This document shows positions 6,855 through 15,736 of a stretch of 32,902 nt of DNA, piece by piece (the stretch's first letter is position 1; each line of letters starts with the position of its first letter). The notes beneath the pieces were generated by a model. It did not search any database, was not told the DNA's origin, and saw only the letters and a program-made list of their open reading frames with translations. The translations under genes were made by a program, and so were the position numbers. Source of the DNA: Oscillochloris sp. (GTDB lineage Bacteria; Chloroflexota; Chloroflexia; Chloroflexales; Chloroflexaceae). The stretch is from contig JAAUQO010000051.1 of assembly GCA_012032775.1 (NCBI GenBank), positions 1 to 32,902 on the forward strand, in the 5' to 3' direction.

Positions 6855-8021
6855 TCAGGTCGGCTGCGGCAGACCGGCCCGGTCGATCAGATACACCGCA
6901 ATGCCGTGGCGACGGGCGCGGCCGATCGCGTCTTCGCCGGCATCGATCAGCACCAGGGTGGGCTTAATCCCGAAGCGGCGCAACGGCAGGAGCCGGGCCA
7001 GCAGTGGCATATCAAGATCACTTGTGATCAACACGACGGTTGTTCCCCAGCCCAGATGCGCCACATGCCGTTCAAGTTCGGCGGCGATATCGCCTGCCGC
7101 AGCGGACTCCAGCCGCCCCAACAGGCTCAACAAGGCGATCAGATGGCTCCGGCCGTTGCCGGGCATGATCGCGTTGCCGACAGCATCGCTGAGCGGATCG
7201 ATCCCGCTCACGCACAAACCCACCGCCTGGCGGCGAGCCACCAAATCGGCGGCGATCGAGGCGGCGGTGACGATCGCCCGTTCCTGATTGTCGAATACAA
7301 ATCGACCGGGGTATTCATTGCGGCTGAATGCCAGTGCGATCAAAGTGGTACGGGCGATCGCCGGTTCGTAGCGGCGCACCCGTAACGAACCGGCGTGGGC
7401 GCTGCTCTTCCAATCGATCTGTGAAAGACCGTCGCCGGGCATGTAGGTGCGGGTGCCGATCGGGCGAGCCGGATCGATGAACAGGCTGTAGGGATCGGCC
7501 TCGATCCCAAAGGGCAGGCCGGCCGGCAAGCCCAGTGTCGGCAGCGGCAGGATCTGCGGATAGATCGTCAATGGCTGACTTTCAGCGCCGCCAAGGGTAA
7601 GATCACGCATCCCGAATACATCGCCGCTGCGTAGATTCAGTGGCCCGAGCCGATACAATCCACGACGGCGACTCTGCACTAGGTAGCGAATCACCAGTTC
7701 CTGGCGCGGCGCAAGGGCAACGACGCGCCGGATCGCGGGCGGGGTACGCAGGGCGGGCGGAATGCTCTCGTGCAACGCCAGCCAGGGGATGGGTAACGCG
7801 CCGTTGTTCCGTACCACAAGCGTTACCTCAACCGCTTCGTTGGGAAAGGCGGCCGGCGGCACTGCTCGTGTGAGGCTGAGTTGGCGTGAGACGCGACTCA
7901 GCCAGAACCAGGCCGCCAGTTGCAAGCCGACCACCAGGTAGAGCAAGTAGAAGAATAGTTCGCTGCGCAGCAGCGCCGCCAACACCAGCAGCACCACGGC
8001 CAAAATCCGCAGATCGGCCAT
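6855..8021 (-). CDS. DUF58 domain-containing protein
   Basis: A 388-residue protein with two N-terminal membrane helices (about 4-40), then a soluble part. The DUF58 signature is clear: TRTYMPGD (207-214) followed by QIDWKSSA and the conserved E of RRYEP. Proteins of this family usually act with a MoxR AAA+ ATPase and vWA proteins in envelope or metalloprotein maturation systems. Here no MoxR gene is adjacent, although a Bat-like vWA protein lies about 10 kb away. The upstream gene in the same direction is the carboxylase, 88 bases off. The ribosome site before the ATG at 8021 is weak. The gene should be complete; its precise role is unknown. Confidence 0.85.
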   Translation of the reverse strand: MADLRILAVVLLVLAALLRSELFFYLLYLVVGLQLAAWFWLSRVSRQLSLTRAVPPAAFPNEAVEVTLVVRNNGALPIPWLALHESIPPALRTPPAIRRVVALAPRQELVIRYLVQSRRRGLYRLGPLNLRSGDVFGMRDLTLGGAESQPLTIYPQILPLPTLGLPAGLPFGIEADPYSLFIDPARPIGTRTYMPGDGLSQIDWKSSAHAGSLRVRRYEPAIARTTLIALAFSRNEYPGRFVFDNQERAIVTAASIAADLVARRQAVGLCVSGIDPLSDAVGNAIMPGNGRSHLIALLSLLGRLESAAAGDIAAELERHVAHLGWGTTVVLITSDLDMPLLARLLPLRRFGIKPTLVLIDAGEDAIGRARRHGIAVYLIDRAGLPQPT

Positions 8022-8109
8022 TACTCAATCCATTGTGGGCACATCGGGCGCGAAGCGGTGGCCGGGTGGTGGAGAGGTACAAAATCTTGCGTCTCTCGAC
8101 CGCCCGACG

Positions 8110-9717
8110 TTACATCCGGAATACCCCAAACGTAGTCGGTTCCAGCGGCGCATTCGCGGCGGCGGCCAGGCCCAGCGCAAGCGCCCGGCGGGTGTCGAGT
8201 GGGTCGAGCAGGCCGTCATCCCAGAGCCGGGCCGTCGAGTGGTAGGGATGGCCCTCGGCCTCGTACTTGCTCAGGATCGGCGCCATGAACTGTTGCTGCT
8301 CGTCGGGCGTCATATCTTTGCCGCGTGCCAACAGGTTATCACGGCGCACGGTCAGCAGCACATTGGCCGCCTGCTGGCCGCCCATCACGCTGATGCGGGC
8401 ATTCGGCCACATCCAGAGCTGACGCGGCTGGTAGGCCCGTCCGCACATGCCATAATTCCCGGCCCCGAACGAACCGCCGACGATCACGGTGAATTTGGGC
8501 ACATTCGCACAACTTACGGCGGTTACCAGTTTGGCGCCGTCCTTGGCGATTCCGCCGTTCTCATACTGCTTGCCGACCATAAAGCCGGTGATATTCTGCA
8601 AGAACAGCAGCGGAATCCCACGGGCGCAACACAACTCGATAAAATGCGCGCCCTTGAGCGCACTCTCGCTGAACAGAATGCCATTGTTGGCCAGAATTCC
8701 GACCGGCATGCCGTGGATATGGGCGAAACCGCAGATCAGTGTTGTGCCGTAGCGCGTCTTGAATTCGTGCAGCCGGCTGCCGTCCACAATCCGCGCGATC
8801 AGTTCGCGCACATCAAAGCCCTTACGTGTATCGGCGGGCAGAATTCCATAGATCTCCTCGGGATCGTAGTGCGGCGGCGCGGGATCGCGCAGCTCCCAGG
8901 GAGCGGGCCGGCGCGGGCCGAGATTGGCGACAATATCGCGCACAATTGCCAGGGCTTCGCGATCATTTTCGGCAAAGTGATCGGCCACGCCGGAAAGGCG
9001 CGTATGCACATCGGCGCCGCCCAGATCCTCGGCGCTCACCTCTTCGCCGGTGGCGGCCTTGACTAAGGGCGGGCCACCGAGAAAGATCGTGCCATTGCCC
9101 TTCACAATCACCACTTCGTCCGACATCGCCGGTACATAGGCGCCGCCTGCCGTACACGAGCCCATCACGGCGGCGATCTGCGGAATCCCGAGCGCCGACA
9201 TGCGGGCCTGGTTGTAGAAAATTCGCCCGAAGTGATCGCGGTCGGGGAAAACTTCGCTCTGCAACGGCAAGAACGCGCCGCCGCTATCAACCAGATAAAT
9301 ACAAGGCAGCCGGTTCTCCTGGGCGATCTCCTGGGCGCGCAGATGCTTCTTCACCGTGAGCGGATAGTAGGTGCCGCCCTTGACGGTCGCATCATTCGCG
9401 ATGATCACCACCTCGCGGCCACTCACCCGCCCGATCCCGGTCAGCATCCCGGCGGCGGGCACTTCATCATCGTAGACCTCGTGGGCCGCCAGGGTGCTGA
9501 ACTCCAGAAAGGCGGTGCCGTCGTCGAGCAGGGTGTCGATGCGGTCGCGGACGAGCAGTTTGCCGCGTTCGGTATGTTTGCGCCGGGCGTCGTCGCTGCC
9601 GCCGCGCGACGTATGGGCGATTAGTTCACGCAACTCGGCGGCGAGCCCGCGATGATAGGCCGCATTGGTCTGGAACTCCTCGCTGCGCGGGTTAACGTGG
9701 GAGTGAATCAGGGACAT
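8110..9717 (-). CDS. mccB: Acyl-CoA carboxylase beta subunit (carboxyltransferase), methylcrotonyl-CoA type
   Basis: A 535-residue carboxyltransferase with the crotonase-like N and C halves of biotin-dependent acyl-CoA carboxylases. Characteristic stretches include [45 protein letters not shown] with the oxyanion glycines, and in the C half [11 protein letters not shown] and [15 protein letters not shown]. Length and motifs match the beta subunit of 3-methylcrotonyl-CoA carboxylase (MccB/LiuB) of leucine degradation, though geranyl-CoA or other short acyl-CoA carboxylases are close relatives. It moves the carboxyl group from carboxybiotin to the acyl-CoA. No biotin carboxylase/BCCP alpha subunit or enoyl-CoA hydratase lies next to it, which is unusual. 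The start has only a weak AAGG site. Confidence 0.88.
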   Translation of the reverse strand: MSLIHSHVNPRSEEFQTNAAYHRGLAAELRELIAHTSRGGSDDARRKHTERGKLLVRDRIDTLLDDGTAFLEFSTLAAHEVYDDEVPAAGMLTGIGRVSGREVVIIANDATVKGGTYYPLTVKKHLRAQEIAQENRLPCIYLVDSGGAFLPLQSEVFPDRDHFGRIFYNQARMSALGIPQIAAVMGSCTAGGAYVPAMSDEVVIVKGNGTIFLGGPPLVKAATGEEVSAEDLGGADVHTRLSGVADHFAENDREALAIVRDIVANLGPRRPAPWELRDPAPPHYDPEEIYGILPADTRKGFDVRELIARIVDGSRLHEFKTRYGTTLICGFAHIHGMPVGILANNGILFSESALKGAHFIELCCARGIPLLFLQNITGFMVGKQYENGGIAKDGAKLVTAVSCANVPKFTVIVGGSFGAGNYGMCGRAYQPRQLWMWPNARISVMGGQQAANVLLTVRRDNLLARGKDMTPDEQQQFMAPILSKYEAEGHPYHSTARLWDDGLLDPLDTRRALALGLAAAANAPLEPTTFGVFRM

Positions 9718-9744
9718 CGGTGTACCTTAACTATTTAAATGTGG

Positions 9745-9767
9745 GGTTTGCAGCAAAGCTGCAAACC
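9745..9767 (-). terminator. Hairpin between Uma2 and carboxylase genes
   Basis: GGTTTGCAGC (9745-9754) pairs perfectly with GCTGCAAACC (9758-9767) around three bases. GTGGGG and CCCCAC flank it with a TTAA offset. Lying just after the Uma2 stop, it may end the uvrC unit and separate it from the carboxylase gene. There is no T-run. Confidence 0.5.
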
Positions 9768-9780
9768 TTAACCCCACCAT

Positions 9781-10362
9781 CTACTGCCCCACCGGGAGAT
9801 CGACAAAGAAATCGCCGACGCTGCAACTGAAGCCGGGGAGAATCGGGGATTCGAGTTGATCGGCGGCGCTGAGTGGCGGCCCGGCTAAATACGCATCGCC
9901 TTGCAATCGATAGACTTCCATGCGGCGGGCTTCGCGATCAACCAGCCAGTACTCGCGGATTCCCCAATAAGCGTAGCGTGCGCGCTTGAGTTGACGATCG
10001 CGCTTGATATTCTTGGCTCCCGGCGACAACACCTCAACCGCCAGATCGGGCGGGCCGTAGAACTTGCCGTCGGCTCGCAGGTGCGCCGCCAGTCGCTCAG
10101 ACCCGTACCAGACGACATCCGGTGCGAAGGCTTCGTCGGGGGCGAGGATGATCCCCGGCGCACTTACGGCTAGACCGCCCAGCTTGTTGCGGCGATTCCA
10201 GATTCGCAGGGCTTCACACACGGCATCGGAAACGATCTGATGATGCAGGTGGGGTTGAGTCGTCACGTGCAGTGCGCCTTCTATCAACTCATAGCGATTA
10301 CCGTCGCCCTCCGGCAAACCCTCCAGGTCATCAACCGTTAGCCGGCTGGAGATCAATTTCAT
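9781..10362 (-). CDS. Uma2 family endonuclease (DUF820)
   Basis: A 193-residue protein of the Uma2/DUF820 family with a PD-(D/E)xK-like nuclease core: E25 in RYELIEG, D82 in APDVVW, D106 and E110 in PDLAVEVLSPG, and K126 in the LKRARYAYWGI helix, followed by EYWLVD. This family is expanded in cyanobacteria and Chloroflexota, and its biological role is unclear. The ATG at 10362 overlaps the dehydratase stop by four bases (ATGA) and has GGGAGG upstream, so it is probably translationally coupled. It is the last gene of the uvrC unit. The protein is complete. Confidence 0.88.
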   Translation of the reverse strand: MKLISSRLTVDDLEGLPEGDGNRYELIEGALHVTTQPHLHHQIVSDAVCEALRIWNRRNKLGGLAVSAPGIILAPDEAFAPDVVWYGSERLAAHLRADGKFYGPPDLAVEVLSPGAKNIKRDRQLKRARYAYWGIREYWLVDREARRMEVYRLQGDAYLAGPPLSAADQLESPILPGFSCSVGDFFVDLPVGQ

Positions 10363-11317
10363 ACTGCCTCCCGCATCATTGTGTACTCTTCCCGCGTGAT
10401 CCCAGCCCCGCAGAGGATGATCACAACATGACCATCGGGCATGAAGCGTTCGCGCAGCTTCCTGACCGCACTCAGGCAGATCGCCGCCGCCGGCTCTACC
10501 AGCACATGGGCCTGATCGAGCAGCCAATCCAGCTCCTTGAATGCATTGGCGTCGGAAAAGGTGAGCAGATCGCTGAGATGTTCCTGGGCCAGTTGCAAGG
10601 TTAACTCGCTGACTGCCGGCGGCGCCAGGGTGGTAATCCGCGAAGTCGGCACGATCGGCGGCAGCACCTTGCCGGCGGCGAGCGCCTGCTGCATCACATT
10701 GGCGCCTTCCGGTTCAACCCCCCAGATTCGCGCATTCGGGCGCAGGGTATGCACCGCCACCGCAACCCCGCCGATCATCCCGCCGCCGCCGATACTCGCT
10801 ACCACGTCGCTCAGATCGGGCGCGTCGGCCAGCAGTTCCAGGCCAAGGGTGCCCTGGCCGGCAACCACCACCGGGTCGGCGTAAGGATGGACAAAGCTCA
10901 TCCCCGCCGACTGCAACTCCTGAGCGTGCGTGAAGGCCGCCGCCGCCGATGGAAAGAGCTGCACCTCGGCGCCGGCTCACGGGCAAACGTGATCGCCGAG
11001 GGTGCGGCGCTCTGCGGCATCAACACCAGGGCGCGCAATCCCAGCCGGCCGGCGGCATACGCTACGGCCTTACCGTGATTGCCGCCGCTCACCGCCACCA
11101 GGCCACGTTTGCGTTGCGCGTTGCTCAGGCTCAAAATCGCGTTGAATGCGCCGCGGGCCTTGAATGACGCCGTATGCTGGAACAATTCATACTTGAGCGA
11201 CACACGCAGGCCCAACAACTCACTCAACATCGCGCTCGGCAGCAACGGCGTGCGCAGCACATACGGCGCGATCCGTTCGGCGGCGGCAAGAATATCGGCG
11301 TAGGTCAGTGTGCTCAC
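10359..11317 (-). pseudogene. Threonine/serine dehydratase (fold type II PLP enzyme), single-base frameshift
   Basis: Two overlapping frames together give one normal enzyme of about 319 residues. The first half starts at GTG 11317, overlapping the uvrC stop by four bases, and holds the PLP lysine K53 in ASFKARGA and the SGGNHG loop (77-82). After ITFARE the frame breaks; the second half resumes with VQLFPSAAAAF and carries the GGGGMIGG phosphate loop and CGAG near the end. One missing base between 10976 and 10977 explains the break. The enzyme would deaminate threonine or serine, or act as a serine racemase; it has no ACT regulatory domain. Whether this is a real mutation or a read error is undecided; the intact overlaps on both sides favour error. 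Confidence 0.85.
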
Positions 11318-13281
11318 AGTAACCCCTTTAACTCCTCGGCGGCCTTGCGGGTCATCCCCGGCACCGCCGCGATCTCGTCGATCGTGGCCTGCTTGATCGC
11401 GGCCAGCGATCCAAAAGCCTTCAGCAGCGCTTTTTTACGTTTCGGGCCGATCCCCGGCACATCTTCCAGCGGCGACTTAAAGGCGGCCTTGCTGCGCAGT
11501 TTACGATGATAATTGATCGCAAAGCGGTGGGCCTCTTCGTCGATCCGTTGCACCAGGCCCAGCCCCTTGCTGTCGCGCGGCAGCACCAACAGATCGCCGC
11601 GATCCGGCCGCACCAGATCGAAGCGATTGCGATCGACGCCTTTGGCCACACCGACGATCGGCAGGTGCTCGAAGCCGAGATCACGGGCGGCGGCGAGCGC
11701 CGCATTCAACTGGCCGCGCCCGCCGTCGATCAGGATTAGATCCGGCAACTCGGCCCAGGGATCGGGCTTCGCAGCCACGGCGCCGGCCGGCAGATCGAGC
11801 GGCGGCGCGTCTTCGTTGTCGTTCGTGTCGCCGGCGTCGCCGGAATCATCGCCGTTGAGCGCGTCGGCGGCCCGCTTCAAGCGGCGCACGATCACCTCGT
11901 GGATCGAGGCCACGTCGTTTGCGCCCTCGACAGTACGGATCTTGAAGCGGCGATACTTGGCCGGCTTCGGCTCGCCCAACTCAAACACCACCATACTCGC
12001 CACCGACTGCTTGCCCTGCGTATTCGAGATGTCGTAGGCCTCGATGCGCTGCGGCAATCCCGGCAGATCGAGCAGATCGCGCAGTTCGCTCAACCCCGCT
12101 ACGGCGCGTTGTTCGGAGTTGAGCCATTGTTCGCGCAGTTCACTCAGCTTTTGTTGGGCATTCTGGGCCGCAAGATCGACCAGTTGGCGCTTGTCGCCCC
12201 GGCGCGGCACCGCCAGTTCAACCCGATGGCCGGATTTTTGGGCCAGCCAGGCCGAGATGATCAGCGGTTCTTCCACATGCTCGGCCAGCAGCAGATTCGG
12301 CGGAATATTCGGCGCGTTGTCGTAAAACTGGGTGATAAACGAGCCGAGCAAGGCGCTGTCGCTCTCATCTTCGGCGCCCTGAAGCGTAAAACTCTCGGTG
12401 TTGATCAGTTTACCGCCGCGAATAAACAGCACCTGCATCACCGCCGAACCATCTTCGCGGGCGAAGGCGATCACATCCTGGTCGGTATCGACGGTGCGCA
12501 ACACCTGCTGGCGCTCCGAGATCTTCTCGATCGCCGTGATCCGATCGCGCAGATAGGCCGCCCGCTCGAAGTTCAACTCCTCGGCGGCTATGTTCATCTG
12601 GCGGCGAATATCGCGCAGGATCTGCTCGGTCTTGCCTTCCAGAAAGGCGCAAACCGCATCGATCGCCGCGCGATACTCCTCGCGGCTGACAAGCTCGGGC
12701 ACACACGGCCCAAGGCAGCGCCGCATCTGGTAGTAGGTGCAGGGCCGGCCCTTGCGCTGATGTTCGCGGAACCAGGCATCCTTGCAGTGGAAGGTCGGGC
12801 GGAATGCGAACAGCTTATTGAGCGTATCGAGCGCCTTATAAACCGAGCCGGGGCTGGCGTAGGGGCCGAAATAGCGCGCGCCGTCTTGCACTACGTTGCG
12901 GGTGTACATCACCCGCGGCCACTCATCCTGGATCGTGATTTTGATATACGGATACGATTTATCGTCTTTAAGCAGAATATTGTAGCGCGGGCGATGCTGC
13001 TTGATCAGATTCATCTCCAGCAGCAACGCCTCAAGCTCACTCTGCGTGACGATAATCTCAAAATCGGCGATATTGCGCACCAGCCGGCGGGTTTTATCGC
13101 TCAGGCCACGGGGTGCGCCGAAATAGGAGCGCATGCGATCACGCAGTTTCTTGCTTTTGCCGACATACAGCAGCCGGCCCTGGGCGTCTTTCCAGAGATA
13201 CACCCCCGGCGATTCCGGCACCCGGCGCAGGCGCTCGGCAAAGGCTGCGTGATCGACAATGGCGGTATGAGTTAGTTCCAT
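11314..13281 (-). CDS. uvrC: Excinuclease ABC subunit C
   Basis: A 655-residue UvrC with all domains in order: GIY-YIG nuclease (about 22-100, PGVYLW and YVGKSKKLRDR), a four-cysteine segment C166, C181, C189, C193 spaced as in the iron-sulfur site described for UvrC, the UVR motif that meets UvrB (about 221-256), the RNase H-like 5' nuclease domain (ILIDGGRGQL), and tandem helix-hairpin-helix motifs at the C-terminus (VPGIGPKRKKALL). It cuts both sides of UvrB-marked DNA lesions. An acidic Asp/Asn-rich insert at about 470-500 is not typical. The ATG at 13281 lacks a strong ribosome site. It is the first gene of a unit with the dehydratase and Uma2; uvrA and uvrB are elsewhere. Confidence 0.96.
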   Translation of the reverse strand: MELTHTAIVDHAAFAERLRRVPESPGVYLWKDAQGRLLYVGKSKKLRDRMRSYFGAPRGLSDKTRRLVRNIADFEIIVTQSELEALLLEMNLIKQHRPRYNILLKDDKSYPYIKITIQDEWPRVMYTRNVVQDGARYFGPYASPGSVYKALDTLNKLFAFRPTFHCKDAWFREHQRKGRPCTYYQMRRCLGPCVPELVSREEYRAAIDAVCAFLEGKTEQILRDIRRQMNIAAEELNFERAAYLRDRITAIEKISERQQVLRTVDTDQDVIAFAREDGSAVMQVLFIRGGKLINTESFTLQGAEDESDSALLGSFITQFYDNAPNIPPNLLLAEHVEEPLIISAWLAQKSGHRVELAVPRRGDKRQLVDLAAQNAQQKLSELREQWLNSEQRAVAGLSELRDLLDLPGLPQRIEAYDISNTQGKQSVASMVVFELGEPKPAKYRRFKIRTVEGANDVASIHEVIVRRLKRAADALNGDDSGDAGDTNDNEDAPPLDLPAGAVAAKPDPWAELPDLILIDGGRGQLNAALAAARDLGFEHLPIVGVAKGVDRNRFDLVRPDRGDLLVLPRDSKGLGLVQRIDEEAHRFAINYHRKLRSKAAFKSPLEDVPGIGPKRKKALLKAFGSLAAIKQATIDEIAAVPGMTRKAAEELKGLL

Positions 13282-13300
13282 AAGTAAGAAAGTGGTTATG

Positions 13301-13327
13301 CGGTTTGTCGGCGCAACCGGCAAACCG
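13301..13327 (-). other. Hairpin in the uvrC leader
   Basis: CGGTTTG (13301-13307) pairs with CAAACCG (13321-13327), and the inner bases continue the stem with one G-T pair around a CGCAA loop. It lies about 20 bases before the uvrC start and downstream of its likely promoter, so it would be in the mRNA leader. Confidence 0.45.
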
Positions 13328-13362
13328 TATCACCGAAGATGTTTTTAGGTAACGGCATCATT

Positions 13363-13371
13363 ATTATAGCA
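13363..13371 (-). promoter_or_regulatory. Extended -10 promoter of uvrC
   Basis: On the minus strand TGC followed by TATAAT (13363-13368) is a perfect extended -10 element about 80 bases before the start codon. No good -35 box is seen at the expected distance. Confidence 0.55.
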
Positions 13372-13524
13372 CTTCTGTGCCGATCGCTTCGGGATGCAGT
13401 TCAGCAGAATGTCATCTCTTTGTTATGCAAGTTCGGTATACTGGATCGTAGCGATGATGCGCGGCCCGGCGAGGAGACTTGCCGACCGCGCATTTCCTAC
13501 GTACCACCAAGGAGCAATACTGTC

Positions 13525-14493
13525 ATGGCCGCCATCTCTTCTGAATTGCGAACTCGCTCGGATGCCCCGCGCTTCGATCCGACACCGGGCCGGGTACGCT
13601 ATTCGCCGCGCTGGCTGGGCGCGAGCGCGAGCCTCGGAATGCTGAGTCTGCTGACGATGGCGCGCGGCGGGTTGCCTGCCGCCGCCGCGCTCGGCCTGGC
13701 CGGAGTTGCCGGCGCCGTGTATGCAACCACGATCGAGCCGCGCAACCCCGAGCTTACCCGGCTGACATTGGAGTTCGCGAATTTGCCGCCGGCCCTCGAC
13801 GGGATCCGGATCGGGCAACTGAGTGATATGCATCTTGGCAATCCCTTCTCAGCCCGCAATAGCCGTTGGGCGGTTGAGCGGATGCATGAAGAGCGCCCCG
13901 ATATGATCGCACTTACCGGCGATTTCGTCAGCTACGACCACGCAATCGCCGAACTGCCCGCCATCCTGGCGCCGCTCAATGCGCCGTTGGGCATGTTCGC
14001 CGTGCCCGGCAACCACGATTATTGGGAAGGGTTGAATCATATCCGGCGCCTCCTGGAGCCGTTGGGTGTCGAGTTTCTGATCAATCACGGTAAGGTAATT
14101 CCGGTCGGCGACGACGCACTGTATGTGGCCGGCGTCGATGATCTGTGGGATGGACATCCCGATCTGGATGCGGCGCTCGCCGAACGTCCGGCCGGCATGT
14201 GGTCGCTGCTGCTGGCCCATGCGCCCGACATCGCCGATGCTGCCGCAGCGCAGGGCGTTGAGTTGCAACTCTCCGGCCATACCCACGGCGGCCACCTTTG
14301 CCTGCCGTATCTCGGCTCATTCTGCCTGCCGCGCCACGGTTGGATCTACTCGAACGGCCACGCCCAGGCCGGCACTATGCAGGTGTATGTTAGCCGGGGC
14401 TTGGGCGGATTGCCGCTGCGACTCGGCTGCCGGCCCGAGGCGATCATCTTTACCTTACGTCGAGCGCGCTATAGCCGTGAGCACAACGGGTGA
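13525..14493 (+). CDS. Calcineurin-like metallophosphoesterase (YkuE/YaeI type), membrane-anchored
   Basis: A 322-residue protein with an N-terminal hydrophobic stretch (about 36-68) that probably anchors it, then a metallophosphoesterase domain. The metal-binding motifs are in order: SDMHLG, LTGDFVSYD, VPGNHDYW, LLAHAPD and SGHTHGGHLCLP. This arrangement matches YkuE and YaeI, phosphodiesterases acting on lipid or membrane substrates such as UDP-2,3-diacylglucosamine-like compounds; the natural substrate here is unknown. AGGAG lies 10 bases before the ATG at 13525, and TATACT (13437-13442) may be its -10 box. The gene is divergent from uvrC. A longer in-frame start at 13339 would extend into the divergent promoter region and is unlikely. 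Confidence 0.88.
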   Translation: MAAISSELRTRSDAPRFDPTPGRVRYSPRWLGASASLGMLSLLTMARGGLPAAAALGLAGVAGAVYATTIEPRNPELTRLTLEFANLPPALDGIRIGQLSDMHLGNPFSARNSRWAVERMHEERPDMIALTGDFVSYDHAIAELPAILAPLNAPLGMFAVPGNHDYWEGLNHIRRLLEPLGVEFLINHGKVIPVGDDALYVAGVDDLWDGHPDLDAALAERPAGMWSLLLAHAPDIADAAAAQGVELQLSGHTHGGHLCLPYLGSFCLPRHGWIYSNGHAQAGTMQVYVSRGLGGLPLRLGCRPEAIIFTLRRARYSREHNG

Positions 14494-14640
14494 GCCTGAT
14501 CGCGGAGCGCATACCGGACTGGCGAGCCGCGCGACAGCGCGATGGCGCGTTGCGCCGACGCGAAGAGCGGTATCAGGAATCACGCATCAGGCATTGTGCT
14601 CTAGCATACAAACGGGGCTGATTGAAACAGCCGTGAGTGC

Positions 14641-14667
14641 GGAACGGTCGGCATTGCCGGCCGTTCC
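14641..14667. terminator. Hairpin downstream of the phosphoesterase gene
   Basis: GGAACGG (14641-14647) pairs with CCGTTCC (14661-14667), with an inner CGGC/GCCG stem. A short T-rich run follows (CTATTTTA). The 147 bases between the phosphoesterase stop and this hairpin contain only small GC-rich inverted repeats and no gene that I can support. Confidence 0.45.
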
Positions 14668-14681
14668 GTTCGCTATTTTAG

Positions 14682-14918
14682 GGGCCATCTGCCTGCCCGC
14701 AACTGTGCGAGCCGGACGGCACGCCGTACCTGATCGGCAACGATTGTCACGATTTCAATCCGGCCGAAGGTGCTGATCCGGGCATGCAGATCACACTTCC
14801 GCCCACAGGCCGGATCGTGGTGAATTTTCAGTGGTCGGAGCCGTGGTTCGGGGTTTCCAGCGACTTCGATAGCTCTGTGGTTGACGCGCAACAGACGATT
14901 CTGGCCCGCGCCGAGGCG
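14682..14918 (+). pseudogene. Fragment of a secreted-protein domain
   Basis: An open frame without start codon follows a TAG at 14679 and reads ACPQLCEPDGTPYLIGND, then LPPTGRIVVNFQWSEPWFGV and DFDSSVVDAQQTILARAEA. The pattern of an N-F-Q-W-S-E-P strand followed by S-S-D-F-D resembles the beta-sandwich modules found near the C-terminus of secreted subtilisin-like and surface proteins of Chloroflexota. There is no signal peptide, no ribosome site and no sensible continuation beyond about 14918, so this is a relic. The family assignment is by recollection of sequence style only. Confidence 0.5.
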
Positions 14919-14978
14919 CCATTGTGCTTTGCGCCGTTCGAGGCCCTGAGTAGGGTGGCCGCAACGAATGTGCCGCAC

Positions 14979-15023
14979 TTGACTCCTGCCGGGCGACCTG
15001 CTATATTAGAGACCGGATGGTCT
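14979..15023 (+). promoter_or_regulatory. Promoter and operator of the TetR gene
   Basis: TTGACT (14979-14984), a 17-base spacer and TATATT (15002-15007) form a near-consensus promoter. Directly after the -10 box is the perfect dyad AGACC-GGAT-GGTCT (15010-15023), which would cover the transcription start. The same GACC-N4-GGTC core stands upstream of the next gene, so the TetR protein probably binds both and represses itself. Confidence 0.75.
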
Positions 15024-15043
15024 TTTTTTGAAGGAGCGAGCCG

Positions 15044-15640
15044 ATGCGCAAAGGCCAGGCGACACGCGAGCGGATCACGGCCCGCGCCGCAGAATTATTT
15101 AATACGCGCGGCTACGGCAGCACCGTGATCGCGGATGTGATGGCCGCCGTCGAGCTTGAAAAGGGCGGCATTTACCGGCACTTCGCCAGCAAGGATGATC
15201 TGGCCCTGGCCGCATTCGACTACGGCGCCGGGATCGTGCGTCAACGGGTTTCCGTGGCCGTCGCCGGGGCTGCCGCCAGCAGCGATCAACTCCTGGCTGT
15301 TGTCGAGGTCTTTCGCAGTTACAGCGCAAATCCACCATTGCCCGGCGGTTGTCCGATCCTCAATACGGCCGTCGAAAGCGATGATTTTCATCCCCGGCTA
15401 CGCGAGCGCACCCAGGCGGTGATGGTCGAGTTGCAGACGTTGTTGGAAACCATTATTCGCCAGGGGATCGAGCGTGGCGAGCTGCGCCCTGCTACCGATG
15501 CCGCCCGCCTCGCAACGGTGATCATCGCGACCCTGGAGGGCGCAGTGATGATGAGCCGCCTGCTCGATGATCCCAATCCGCTGCATTGGGCCGCCGATCA
15601 TCTGCATACGCATATTCATACCCAGGTGAAGTTGAACTGA
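15044..15640 (+). CDS. TetR/AcrR family transcriptional regulator
   Basis: A 198-residue repressor with the N-terminal TetR helix-turn-helix (about 24-48, ending in GGIYRHFASKDDL) and a ligand-binding C-terminal domain. The GCPILNTAVESDD segment (about 102-114) is typical of a TetR subgroup that includes NemR-like sensors of reactive electrophiles, where a conserved Cys in this place can sense the signal; this comparison is inference. AAGGAG lies 7 bases before the ATG. Operator-like dyads lie at its own start site and before the next gene. The likely function is repression of itself and of the Fe-S/SCP2 gene until a small molecule is bound. Confidence 0.9.
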   Translation: MRKGQATRERITARAAELFNTRGYGSTVIADVMAAVELEKGGIYRHFASKDDLALAAFDYGAGIVRQRVSVAVAGAAASSDQLLAVVEVFRSYSANPPLPGGCPILNTAVESDDFHPRLRERTQAVMVELQTLLETIIRQGIERGELRPATDAARLATVIIATLEGAVMMSRLLDDPNPLHWAADHLHTHIHTQVKLN

Positions 15641-15650
15641 CGCTTGTGGG

Positions 15651-15678
15651 GAACCGGTCTGCGGCCGTAGACCGGTTC
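15651..15678 (+). terminator. Hairpin after the TetR gene
   Basis: GAACCGGTCT (15651-15660) pairs perfectly with AGACCGGTTC (15669-15678), loop GCGGCCGT. It lies 10 bases after the TetR stop and before the next operator, so it can separate the two transcripts. No T-run follows; it also contains GGTC and GACC cores. Confidence 0.5.
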
Positions 15679-15695
15679 TCGATTATCAAAAAAGC

Positions 15696-15707
15696 GACCA
15701 TTTGGTC
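15696..15707 (+). promoter_or_regulatory. Second TetR operator, before the Fe-S/SCP2 gene
   Basis: GACC-ATTT-GGTC is a perfect dyad with the same half-sites and 4-base spacing as the operator at 15010-15023. It ends 29 bases before the start codon of the next gene. No clear -35/-10 pair is visible around it. Confidence 0.7.
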
Positions 15708-15736
15708 TCTTATGGCTTAGATACAAGGAGTTGCCA

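Noticed and set aside
11899..13275. Plus-strand open frame of 458 codons opposite uvrC
   Set aside because: The minus strand encodes an unmistakable UvrC; the plus frame has no recognisable motif.
15010..15029. Intrinsic terminator (AGACC/GGTCT stem followed by a T-run)
   Set aside because: It lies directly after a strong -10 box, the stem is only 5 bp, and the same dyad recurs before the next gene, so it is better read as an operator.
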